This document shows positions 1-6,821 of a stretch of 8,939 nucleotides of DNA, one piece after another. Position 1 is the first letter of the stretch; each line of letters starts with the position of its first letter. A program made the position numbers and the translations under genes. The DNA is taken from contig RFKI01000179.1 of the NCBI GenBank assembly GCA_003694355.1, forward strand, positions 1 through 8,939, written 5' to 3'. The DNA is from Bdellovibrio sp. GTDB lineage: Bacteria; Bdellovibrionota; Bdellovibrionia; Bdellovibrionales; UBA1609. Below the pieces are notes generated by a model. It saw only the letters and a program-made list of their open reading frames with translations, did not search any database and had not been told where the DNA came from.

Positions 1-1073
1 CTCTTTAGAACCTTTTTTAAAATATTCTTATCTTTTTGAGACTTCCATATATGATAGGCAAGTAAATGATAAAAGAAAAAAGCTTCATCTGGAGCAGCAG
101 GCATATTTAATATAGGCTCTAAATCACTTAAAGCTTCTTGATATTTTTTTTCTGAAAAAGAAAGAAAACTTAAATTAAGCATGGCTGCAACATGTAATGG
201 ATCCTGTGCCAATACTCTTTTAAAGATTTTCCGGGCTTCTTCTAAATCATCTTCAATGAGGTCAGCAATTCCTATACCTACAAGAATTCCATTTTCATCT
301 TCCTGGCCTTGAGCTAAAGACAATGCTTCTTCCAAATAACGACGCCCTTGAATCGTCTGATTTTCCATTTGAATTAACAAAAGTCCTAAAGTTTTACTTG
401 CTTCAATTCTTCTAGGGTTTTCTTTTTTAATTTTTTTTAGCAAGTTCAATGCCTGTTCAAAATGCCCAGCCTTTAATAAACTCTTTACCTTTGGTAACTG
501 TGTACCTACTGTTGTGGAATTCTTCTTAGAAGGCCTTAAAACCCTCTGATAATAGGCATAAGATAAAGTTCCTAAAAAAATTATAGCCGTTACAATCCAT
601 AAAACCTTGGAGCGCCCTAGTTGTTCGATCTCTTCATCTTTTTCATATCCATAAACCGGCCCTTCTACAGTTTTACGGGCAAAACTGCTTGGTTCATCAA
701 TATCTTCATATTCAGCATCTTCAATACCTTTTCTTTCCAAACTGATCTCTTCGGTTAGTTCATCAGGGAAAATACCTTCTATTTTTTCTGTAGCCCCATC
801 TGTCATTCCACCGATAGTAACAGCTTCTGTTACTGTAAACTCATCATTTAATGAGTCCTCTGACTGAGAACGCTTCCGTCGCACCTCTTCAACAATACTT
901 GCAAAAGCCACTTCATCCCGAATGAAATTCCAGCGTTGAAAAGGTCTTTGGACTTCATCTAAAAAATCCAGGTCCCCTTTTTCTAAAAGATATCCTATTT
1001 CTATCTTGGAATAAGGCCCTAGAACTTTACCTTTTCGCTTAACAAGCCATAAAGCTGCATTATCTTGAATCAC
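1..1073 (-). CDS. GYF_2-like / single-TM / TPR repeat protein (3' end outside window)
   Basis: A continuous reading frame of 357 codons runs off the left edge with no stop, so the C-terminus is missing. Residues about 7-55 (beginning WLVKRKGKVLGPYS) resemble a GYF_2/DUF4339-type domain, whose usual pattern is W-x-V-x-x-G-x-x-x-GP-(Y/F)-S. Residues about 60-155 form a strongly acidic, probably disordered linker. Residues about 156-175 are one hydrophobic membrane segment. From about 193 onward helical pairs such as KAGHFEQALNLLKK, EEARKIFKRVLAQDP and EKKYQEALSDLEPIL read as TPR repeats. The GTG start at 1073 is chosen because an in-frame TAA (the purH stop) lies six codons upstream and AGAGGAAGGG sits 6 nt before it. 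It follows purH by 18 nt. The likely topology is GYF_2 in the cytoplasm and TPRs outside the inner membrane, but it could be reversed. Leu codons are mostly TTA. The cellular role is not recognised; a scaffold or protein-interaction role is inferred from the domains. Confidence 0.85.
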   Translation of the reverse strand, partial: MIQDNAALWLVKRKGKVLGPYSKIEIGYLLEKGDLDFLDEVQRPFQRWNFIRDEVAFASIVEEVRRKRSQSEDSLNDEFTVTEAVTIGGMTDGATEKIEGIFPDELTEEISLERKGIEDAEYEDIDEPSSFARKTVEGPVYGYEKDEEIEQLGRSKVLWIVTAIIFLGTLSYAYYQRVLRPSKKNSTTVGTQLPKVKSLLKAGHFEQALNLLKKIKKENPRRIEASKTLGLLLIQMENQTIQGRRYLEEALSLAQGQEDENGILVGIGIADLIEDDLEEARKIFKRVLAQDPLHVAAMLNLSFLSFSEKKYQEALSDLEPILNMPAAPDEAFFFYHLLAYHIWKSQKDKNILKKVLK

Positions 1074-1079
1074 AAGAAG

Positions 1080-1089
1080 CCCTTCCTCT
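1080..1089 (-). promoter_or_regulatory. Ribosome binding site deciding the GTG start of the GYF_2/TPR gene
   Basis: On the minus strand AGAGGAAGGG lies 6 nt before GTG at 1073-1071, immediately after the purH stop TAA (1094-1092). No ATG, GTG or TTG occurs in frame between that stop and this GTG, so the site supports the GTG start. Confidence 0.7.
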
Positions 1090-1091
1090 CT

Positions 1092-2618
1092 TTAATGCAA
1101 AAAATGCCTTTTTCCTGTTAGAATCAAATTAACCCCTCTTTCTCGAGCTTTCTGAATAACTTCCTGATCTCGAATTGAACCCCCAGGTTGAATCACCCAA
1201 CGAATACCTGCGTCTGCAGCAAGCTCAATAGAGTCTGGAAAAGGAAAAAAAGCGTCACTTGCCAAAACAGGCTCCTTCGGTTGATGAAACTGTTTCATCC
1301 TTTCTATAGCTTCTTTTACAGCATCCACGCGATTTGTTTGTCCCATACCTAACCCCAATGTTTGTCCGCTTTCCGCAATGGAAATGGCATTGCTCTTCAA
1401 ATGGGCACACACTTTCCAAGCAAACAATAAGTCAGCTTTTATTCTCTCACTTGGAAGCTCACCAATCAACTTCCAACTGTTATCCCATTGAACACTCACT
1501 TGGTCCTTTGTCTGTACTAAAAAGCCTCCTGAAACACGACGAACGTCAGGTCTTTTATCGCCTATAAACAAATCTTTCCAAGCCAAAAGTCGTAAATTCT
1601 TCTTGGAAGAAAACACAGATAAAGCTTTTTCAGAAAAGGATGGTGCCACCAAACACTCCAGAAAAAGGTTGGAACAAAGTAAAGCTTCTTGCTCATCCAC
1701 TTCATGCGAACAAGCCACAACACCACCAAAAACACTCACTGGATCTGCCTTTAAAGCTCGTTCTACGGCTGCCACCAATGAATCTGCCACCCCAACCCCA
1801 CAAGGATTATTGTGTTTAACTGCGACACAAGATTTTTTCCCATTAAATTCTCTTAAAGTTGAAACAGCGGCTTCAATATCAAGAAGATTATTAAATGAAA
1901 GTTCTTTTCCCTGAAGGACCTGAGCCTGATGAAGTCCATGAACTTCCCCTTTCCAGTGATACCAATAAGCCTCTTGCTGAGGGTTTTCCCCATAACGAAG
2001 TGATTTCACCATATCGCCTGATAAGTTCCATTGACTTTCTCCTAATTTATTATTCAATGTCTGAGCAATTAAAGAATCATAGGCGGCCGTATGTGCAAAA
2101 ACTTTACTAGCCAACCACCTACGATCTTCTAAAGTCAGTTCTTTTTTATTTTGAACCCATTTGTAATCACTTGGAGAACAGATCACTATAATTTGTCGGA
2201 AGTTTTTGGCTGCTGCACGCAATAAAGACGGGCCACCAATATCAATCTGCTCAATCAACTCTTCTGTTATAAAATCGGAACCAAGATTTTTTAGAGTTTC
2301 CTCAAAAGGATAAAGGTTACCAATGACTAAATCAAAAGGCTCTAATTGATATTGTTTTAAAAGTTGCAGGTCAGACTCCTTATGAGGCCGAAATAACAAA
2401 GCCATGTGAATAAAGGGATGGAGGGTTTTAACCCGTCCATCCATAACCTCTGGAAATTGAGTTTGCTCCTGAACATCAACGACTTTAAATCCATGTTTTC
2501 TAAGATATTTAGCTGTTCCTCCTGTTGAAACAACACGTAACCCTTGATCTACATAAGGTCTTAGAAAATCAACAAGCCCTGTTTTATCTGAAACACTGAC
2601 CAACGCATTCTTAAACAT
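1092..2618 (-). CDS. purH: Bifunctional AICAR transformylase / IMP cyclohydrolase
   Basis: Catalyses the last two steps of IMP synthesis: formylation of AICAR using 10-formyl-THF, then ring closure of FAICAR to IMP, in the cytosol. The protein has 508 residues, close to the family's roughly 520. Residues 1 to about 145 are the MGS-like cyclohydrolase domain: VSVSDKTGL near the start, STGGTAKYL at 31-39, MDGRVKTLHP at 59-68 (Arg62 and Lys64 match the conserved pair), NLYPF at 101-105 with the active-site Tyr103, and LLRAAAKN with Lys138. Residues about 200-508 are the transformylase domain: LRYGENPQQ at 207-215, VKHNNPCG at 267-274 with the catalytic Lys268-His269 pair, KSNAI at 408-412, ASDAFFPF at 453-460, VIQPGGSIRDQE at 475-486 and the terminal TGKRHFLH. 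The ATG start is preceded by AAGGGG with a 7-nt spacer. One oddity is that the usual LHPK(V/I)HGG(I/L)L segment reads LHPFIHMALL. The GYF_2/TPR gene follows after 18 nt. Confidence 0.97.
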   Translation of the reverse strand: MFKNALVSVSDKTGLVDFLRPYVDQGLRVVSTGGTAKYLRKHGFKVVDVQEQTQFPEVMDGRVKTLHPFIHMALLFRPHKESDLQLLKQYQLEPFDLVIGNLYPFEETLKNLGSDFITEELIEQIDIGGPSLLRAAAKNFRQIIVICSPSDYKWVQNKKELTLEDRRWLASKVFAHTAAYDSLIAQTLNNKLGESQWNLSGDMVKSLRYGENPQQEAYWYHWKGEVHGLHQAQVLQGKELSFNNLLDIEAAVSTLREFNGKKSCVAVKHNNPCGVGVADSLVAAVERALKADPVSVFGGVVACSHEVDEQEALLCSNLFLECLVAPSFSEKALSVFSSKKNLRLLAWKDLFIGDKRPDVRRVSGGFLVQTKDQVSVQWDNSWKLIGELPSERIKADLLFAWKVCAHLKSNAISIAESGQTLGLGMGQTNRVDAVKEAIERMKQFHQPKEPVLASDAFFPFPDSIELAADAGIRWVIQPGGSIRDQEVIQKARERGVNLILTGKRHFLH

Positions 2619-2625
2619 AAGATAG

Positions 2626-2631
2626 CCCCTT
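2626..2631 (-). promoter_or_regulatory. Ribosome binding site of purH
   Basis: AAGGGG on the minus strand, 7 nt before the ATG at 2618-2616. This ordinary spacing confirms the start. Confidence 0.6.
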
Positions 2632-2659
2632 AAGTTATTTGATTCTCAAATTGATTACT

Positions 2660-2681
2660 AAAAAGTATAAAAACACTTTTT
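2660..2681. repeat. Small AT-rich inverted repeat overlapping the candidate promoter
   Basis: AAAAAGT (2660-2666) and ACTTTTT (2675-2681) form seven complementary bases around an 8-nt loop. It overlaps the candidate -10 element. The stem has only one G-C pair, so it would be a poor terminator. It could be an operator half-site pair or a chance product of A/T runs. Confidence 0.3.
2664..2669 (-). promoter_or_regulatory. Candidate -10 element for purH in the only sizeable intergenic gap
   Basis: The 90-nt gap between the MCE gene and purH is the largest in the window and contains TATACT on the minus strand, about 45 nt before the purH ATG. This is close to the TATAAT consensus. A TTGAGA hexamer lies upstream but with about 20 nt spacing, longer than the usual 16-18, so the -35 match is poor. 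The AT-rich context makes chance hits likely. It would separate purH and the TPR gene from the mla cluster. Confidence 0.3.
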
Positions 2682-2708
2682 TGGTCTTTTCTCAAGAAGG
2701 AGTTTATT

Positions 2709-4088
2709 TTAAAAAAAGGAAAATTTGGAAGCTAACATTTTAAGGTCATCATTGGTAATAAAAATACCAGCCCCCAAGAAAGCATTCTTTTCTGTGCTCG
2801 ACAACACGTTATCTCCCCCGCCAATTAAATAAACTCCGCGAATAGGGCTATAACGCACAAAGGTTCTTAAATTAAGATTTTGAAAATCAAAAGCCTCTAG
2901 ACTCAAACGAATGGATTGACGGAATAAACGATAATCTACACCAACGCCTCCATAATTCTCAATGAGCCCCCCTTTAATAGTAAAGTCATAAAAGTTTTTT
3001 GCAAAAAGAGCTGTAAACTTCACCTTATTTCTCTCCACAATTCTCGTGTTCGTTGTGTTACTACTTCCCCCAGAAGAGACCGTTGTATCTATTTCTTTAG
3101 CCACTCCCTCAGGATCATCCACTATTCCCAGCTCATAGTACCGATCCAATCCTGGCTGAATTTTAAAGTTTAAATATGATTTCATGGCATCAGACTGCGC
3201 TAAATATTCAGAATGAAAATCCAAACTTGTCTCCAACACACTCACATTCCCCAGTAAATTATTCACATTATCAACAGCCTCATTAATACTTTCTACGGTA
3301 GAGTCATCATTGATCAAGCGCCCCAAGGTACCCTCGCCGTGATTTATCTTATCTGTAATTTCTTCCACATTTCTCAGTGAACGATCTATACGCGATAAAC
3401 TTTTAATGGCTTTCTGCCAAGAAGAAGCAAAACCATTTTCTCCATCATCCTTTAAAAAGTCATCCACCTGAGCGGTTATGGAATGAATACGTTCTACGAT
3501 ATCGTTCAGTTTCTTTTTATTTTTTCCTGTGACCTTAGCCAAGTCTTCTGTCAAATTCTCCAAGTTTTTAATAATACGTCCCACAGGCGAAGAGGTGTCC
3601 CCCTCTCCCGTCATAGCCTTCCGTAAAGTTTCTGTTAAAGCCCCCAAAGAGTCTGAAATTTTACCGACTTCTGCCACAACGGCATCGATACTTCCTCTTG
3701 CTTTTGATGCTCGCACCTCACTGCCACTTTTGAGAATAGGATCATTAAGGTTTCCCTGGAAAATTTCAACATGTTTATCTCCTAAGATACCATCAGCTCG
3801 AATTTCTACATAACTGGATGTCGTTAGCTTCACATTACTATCTAACAACATATAAACAACAGCCTTTCCATTTTTTAATTTGATATCCTCTATAACTCCC
3901 ACTTTAATACCAGCAATTCTTACTGTGCTGTTTTTTACAAGCCCATTGGCATCATCAATAACAAAATGATATTTATTGGGTAATCCCAAGAATCCTGGGC
4001 CTTCAGCCACTTTTAAAGACATAAAACCTATAATTCCAGACACAACCACCACCAAAAATCCCACTTTAAATTCTGGTGAGTTAAACAT
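2709..4088 (-). CDS. mlaD: MlaD-type MCE-domain lipid transport protein with C-terminal beta-rich extension
   Basis: Inner-membrane-anchored, periplasmic lipid-binding subunit of an Mla/MCE ABC transporter. The chosen product has 459 residues, much longer than E. coli MlaD (about 180). Residues about 9-27 are one N-terminal membrane helix. Residues about 37-115 are the MCE domain, including GLVKNSTVRIAGIKVG and a GILGDKHVEI segment. Residues about 130-285 are a long helical/coiled-coil region with GEGTLGRLINDDS near 252, typical of longer MCE proteins. Residues about 286-459 alternate polar and hydrophobic/aromatic positions, with motifs YYELGIVDD, GLIENYGGVGVDY, FLGAGIFIT and a terminal FSFF, suggesting about ten beta strands, with a Ser/Thr/Asn-rich loop at 337-348. 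ATG at 4088 is preferred because AAGGAG lies 8 nt upstream; a GTG at 4094 has only a 2-nt spacer. The gene overlaps the ATPase gene by 8 nt, implying translational coupling. Family assignment is secure; the symbol is by analogy, as substrate and polarity of transport are unknown. Confidence 0.93.
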   Translation of the reverse strand: MFNSPEFKVGFLVVVVSGIIGFMSLKVAEGPGFLGLPNKYHFVIDDANGLVKNSTVRIAGIKVGVIEDIKLKNGKAVVYMLLDSNVKLTTSSYVEIRADGILGDKHVEIFQGNLNDPILKSGSEVRASKARGSIDAVVAEVGKISDSLGALTETLRKAMTGEGDTSSPVGRIIKNLENLTEDLAKVTGKNKKKLNDIVERIHSITAQVDDFLKDDGENGFASSWQKAIKSLSRIDRSLRNVEEITDKINHGEGTLGRLINDDSTVESINEAVDNVNNLLGNVSVLETSLDFHSEYLAQSDAMKSYLNFKIQPGLDRYYELGIVDDPEGVAKEIDTTVSSGGSSNTTNTRIVERNKVKFTALFAKNFYDFTIKGGLIENYGGVGVDYRLFRQSIRLSLEAFDFQNLNLRTFVRYSPIRGVYLIGGGDNVLSSTEKNAFLGAGIFITNDDLKMLASKFSFF

Positions 4089-4848
4089 CTTCACTTCTCC
4101 TTAAGCCCTTTTCTACAAAATGACGAACAACTTCTATATCCGATTCTAGAAACACTTCCGGAGCCCCCTCTAATAAAACCTTACCCTTATCTAACATCAC
4201 AACATAATCTCCAATTCGGAAAGCGGCTCCTAAATCATGAGTCACCACGACACTTGTCGAGCCCTTATGTTTTTTATGAGTTTCCATAATTAAGTTATCC
4301 ACCATGCCCGTCAAAATGGGATCTAACCCCGTAGTGGGCTCATCATAAAGAAGAATAGCTGGCTCTAAAACCAAAGCCCGAGCCAGTCCCACACGCTTTT
4401 GCATTCCACTACTAAGCTCCGAAGGCTGTTTGTCATAGTGACTGGGGTCCAGTCCTGAACTTTTTAGTTTTTCAATGGCCTTTTCTATAATTTCCTGAGG
4501 AGACAAATCTCTCCTGTGTTCCCTCAAAGGAAAGGTGACATTTTCCAAAACAGTCATATCATCAAATAAAGCCGCATGCTGGAACAAAACTCCTAATCGA
4601 GTTCTGAACCGAATAAGTTCCTCTTCCTCCATATCAAATAAATTTTGCCCCAGAACGATAACCTCTCCTTTAGTGGGCTTAAATAAACCTAATATATGTT
4701 TTAATAAAACACTTTTTCCTGTGCCACTATATCCAATTAAAATAGTAATAAGCCCCTTGGGGATCTTTAAATCCAGTCCCTTTAAAACAAAGCTCTTTCC
4801 TTCATCAAAAGTTTTATAAAGATTCCTTACTTCAATAACTGGCTCCAT
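4081..4848 (-). CDS. mlaF: MlaF-type ABC transporter ATPase (phospholipid/MCE system)
   Basis: Cytoplasmic ATPase that powers the MlaE permease and the attached MCE protein. Its 255 residues fit the family (about 250-270). Motifs in order: Walker A GYSGTGKS at 39-46, Q-loop around FQHAALFDDMTV with Gln90, ABC signature LSSGM followed by QKRVGLARAL at 145-158, Walker B ILLYDE with the catalytic Glu170, D-loop GLDP, and H-loop VVVTHDL with His204. The signature reads LSSGM where LSGGM is usual; the Gly most important for ATP contact is kept, so activity is expected. The QKRVGLARA stretch after the signature is typical of the MlaF branch. It starts 3 nt after the permease stop; the only visible ribosome site (AAGGAC) is 12 nt upstream, so expression may rely on coupling. 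It overlaps the MCE gene by 8 nt. Confidence 0.95.
   Translation of the reverse strand: MEPVIEVRNLYKTFDEGKSFVLKGLDLKIPKGLITILIGYSGTGKSVLLKHILGLFKPTKGEVIVLGQNLFDMEEEELIRFRTRLGVLFQHAALFDDMTVLENVTFPLREHRRDLSPQEIIEKAIEKLKSSGLDPSHYDKQPSELSSGMQKRVGLARALVLEPAILLYDEPTTGLDPILTGMVDNLIMETHKKHKGSTSVVVTHDLGAAFRIGDYVVMLDKGKVLLEGAPEVFLESDIEVVRHFVEKGLRRSEDV
4097..4102 (-). promoter_or_regulatory. Ribosome binding site deciding the MCE gene start
   Basis: AAGGAG inside the end of the ATPase gene, 8 nt before ATG at 4088-4086 but only 2 nt before an in-frame GTG at 4094-4092. The spacing favours the ATG, which shortens the protein by two residues. Confidence 0.65.
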
Positions 4849-4851
4849 GGG

Positions 4852-5697
4852 CTACAAATTGTCCTTTATTTTATACAACGCCCTTATCACATTTGTTGTA
4901 AAGAAATTAACAACAATAATCAGCACCATACTGTTAACCACGCCTCCATTGGTGGACTCACCAACTCCCTTTGCTCCACCTGTTGTATAAAAACCACGAT
5001 AAGTGCAAATAGAGGAGAACGTCATTCCAAATAAAGCAGCCTTGATCAGCCCTTCATTGATATCTTTAGGGTTCAACCACAACTGAATCTTATCCCAAAA
5101 AATGGCTTCGTCTAAATTTAAAAGATGAACTGCCAAGAAGTAAGAACCTGCCATGGCCACAAAATCAAAAACGCCACACAATAAGGGTAAGGAAATAATG
5201 GCCGCCAAAAGCCTGGGAGCTACAAGGAACTGCTTAGGGTTAATACCCATCACCTCCATGGCATCAATCTGTTCAGAAACCCGCATTGTGCCCAAACGAG
5301 CTGCCATCGCTCCGCCTGCCCGAGCGGCAACAATCAGTCCCGTTAAAACAGGCCCTAATTCTTTTGTAATTCCCAAAGCCACCGTAGGCCCTACCAAATT
5401 GGTGGCATTCACAAGACTAAAACCCAAATAAATTTGGTAGGACATGGCCATTCCCGTGAACGTTCCCGTTAAAGCAATAATCATAAGAGACTTATTGCCG
5501 ATGAACTCCATATGCTTAATGATTTCATTCACCCGATAGGGCTTTACGAAAACAAGACGCATGCCCTCTATAAAAAATAAAACCACTTTACCTGTAGTGG
5601 TAAGGGCTCCATAAGTGCTTTCCCAGACAAATAACAAAAACTTGTCTATGGCTTCATTTATACGATCTCTATTTTGAGTCCATAGCTGTATCATCAT
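4852..5697 (-). CDS. mlaE: MlaE-type ABC transporter permease (phospholipid/MCE system)
   Basis: Inner-membrane permease of the MCE lipid transporter, pairing with the ATPase and MCE protein downstream. Its 281 residues match the family's roughly 260-280. An amphipathic N-terminal region (1-30) is followed by several hydrophobic segments at about 34-52, 68-95, 114-128, 160-190 and 252-272. The family signature lies between them: AARAGGAMAARLGTMRVSEQ (124-143) and EQIDAMEVMGINP (142-154), the coupling-helix region that contacts the ATPase. TYRGFYTTGGAKGVG (232-246) and the N-rich stretch after it also match the family. Start: tandem ATG ATG at 5697, the first chosen; AGG lies upstream within AACTAGGCAACG. 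It begins 13 nt after the alr stop. No mlaB (STAS) or mlaC gene is present in the window. Confidence 0.95.
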   Translation of the reverse strand: MMIQLWTQNRDRINEAIDKFLLFVWESTYGALTTTGKVVLFFIEGMRLVFVKPYRVNEIIKHMEFIGNKSLMIIALTGTFTGMAMSYQIYLGFSLVNATNLVGPTVALGITKELGPVLTGLIVAARAGGAMAARLGTMRVSEQIDAMEVMGINPKQFLVAPRLLAAIISLPLLCGVFDFVAMAGSYFLAVHLLNLDEAIFWDKIQLWLNPKDINEGLIKAALFGMTFSSICTYRGFYTTGGAKGVGESTNGGVVNSMVLIIVVNFFTTNVIRALYKIKDNL

Positions 5698-5710
5698 CGT
5701 TGCCTAGTTG

Positions 5711-6805
5711 TTACCTCACGTTTGCTTCAATATAGACCCTTGGAACCCGCTTACCAATTCCCGTCAATATCTCATATGAAATCGTCTGCATCCACGAAGC
5801 CATCTCTTGAACGGAAATCTCTTCCTTTCCCATGGTCCCTAAAAGCACAACTTTTTCTCCCACACCCACATTCTTTATATGAGTGACATCAACAGCAATA
5901 TAGTCCATGCATACCGTTCCCACAACAGGAGCACGCTTTCCCTTTATTAGAATCTTACCACAATTTGATAACGCTCGACGATATCCATCTGCATACCCAA
6001 CGCCAATCACTGCAATAATGGACTTTTCTTTAGCAACCCAAGTCCAGTTATAAGAAATCCCTTCGCCTGGGCACACTTCATGCAAAGCCAAAACCTCTGA
6101 CTCCCACTGAACCACTGGTTGAAAGCCCAAGCGAGAAGGTCCGTCATATAAAGCAATGCCCGGACGAACCCCTAAAGGCACTTGTTCAACAGCCCCAGAA
6201 AGAATGCCTGAACTATTAAACACATGAAGAATCACTCCTTCAGGCAAAGACTTGACCGCATCCAAAAATAGACTCACTTGCTTTTGCGAAAGAGATTCAA
6301 GCCTTCCCCAATCCTCAGCTTGAACCAAGTGAGTACAAACCCCTTCCATCCGGAGTTTATAAGAATGAAGCACTTTGGCATTCACCTCTTGAAATTCTTG
6401 AGGAGAGAAACCTAAACGATTCATTCCCGTATTAAGTTTTAAATGAATAGCAAGCGGCCCCTTTAAACAAGACTCTAAAATCTCGAGTTCTCTCCTTGAG
6501 GAAACCACTGGAGTTAATTTGTTTTCTTCTATAACTTTCACATCCTCTGGGCCTCCAAGGCCCCCAAAAATGAGAATAGGTGAACGAATGCCCGCCTCTC
6601 TCAGCTCCACACCCTCTTCCACCAAGGCCACCCCCAAAGCATCCACTCCTTCTTCTTCAAACAGAGAAGCCACCCTCTGTGCTCCTAGCCCATAAGCATC
6701 AGCCTTAACCATAGGACAAAAAAACACAGAACCACTTTTTTTCTTCAACAAACGCAGGTTAGAGCGAAGGGCTGAAAGGTTCACTCTTAAAATTGTATTT
6801 CGCAA
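5711..6805 (-). CDS. alr: Alanine racemase (PLP-dependent)
   Basis: Interconverts L- and D-alanine in the cytosol, supplying D-Ala for peptidoglycan. Its 364 residues equal the usual length. The N-terminal PLP barrel contains VNLSALRSNLRLL (8-20) and VKADAYGLG (33-41), with Lys34 as the PLP lysine; the usual motif is VKANAYGHG, so the His is Leu here. Further landmarks are KLNTGMNRLGF (123-133), VRPGIALYDG (213-222), ISYNWTW (250-256) with the second catalytic base Tyr252, GVGYADGYRRALSN (268-281), GKRAPVVGTVCMD (289-301) and the terminal YEILTGIGKRVPRVY (344-358). The start is TTG at 6805: AGGTGAG lies 8-9 nt upstream and the N-terminus then aligns with the family; a GTG seven codons downstream is less likely. 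It lies 16 nt after the degenerate GGDEF gene and 13 nt before the permease, so it sits inside the operon. Confidence 0.96.
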   Translation of the reverse strand: MRNTILRVNLSALRSNLRLLKKKSGSVFFCPMVKADAYGLGAQRVASLFEEEGVDALGVALVEEGVELREAGIRSPILIFGGLGGPEDVKVIEENKLTPVVSSRRELEILESCLKGPLAIHLKLNTGMNRLGFSPQEFQEVNAKVLHSYKLRMEGVCTHLVQAEDWGRLESLSQKQVSLFLDAVKSLPEGVILHVFNSSGILSGAVEQVPLGVRPGIALYDGPSRLGFQPVVQWESEVLALHEVCPGEGISYNWTWVAKEKSIIAVIGVGYADGYRRALSNCGKILIKGKRAPVVGTVCMDYIAVDVTHIKNVGVGEKVVLLGTMGKEEISVQEMASWMQTISYEILTGIGKRVPRVYIEANVR

Positions 6806-6813
6806 AATAAGTT

Positions 6814-6820
6814 CTCACCT
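6814..6820 (-). promoter_or_regulatory. Ribosome binding site supporting a TTG start for alr
   Basis: AGGTGAG on the minus strand, 8 nt before TTG at 6805-6803. It overlaps the end of the preceding gene's intergenic spacer. Without it the rare start codon would be hard to accept. Confidence 0.6.
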
Positions 6821-6821
6821 A

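Noticed and set aside
1074..1094. Read-through fusion of purH and the GYF_2/TPR protein, since both are in the same frame across the TAA
   Set aside because: A strong ribosome site and GTG start follow the stop, and PurH ends with the family's normal C-terminus. In-frame adjacency is expected by chance one time in three.
1334..2110. Plus-strand open frames opposite purH
   Set aside because: They are antisense to a clear purH gene, with no recognisable domains and no ribosome sites; they are shadows of its codon usage.
3529..3813. Plus-strand open frame opposite the MCE gene
   Set aside because: It is antisense to a well-supported gene and low in complexity, with no family features.
4535..5431. 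Plus-strand open frames opposite mlaF and mlaE
   Set aside because: Shadow frames of conserved transporter genes; no independent coding evidence.
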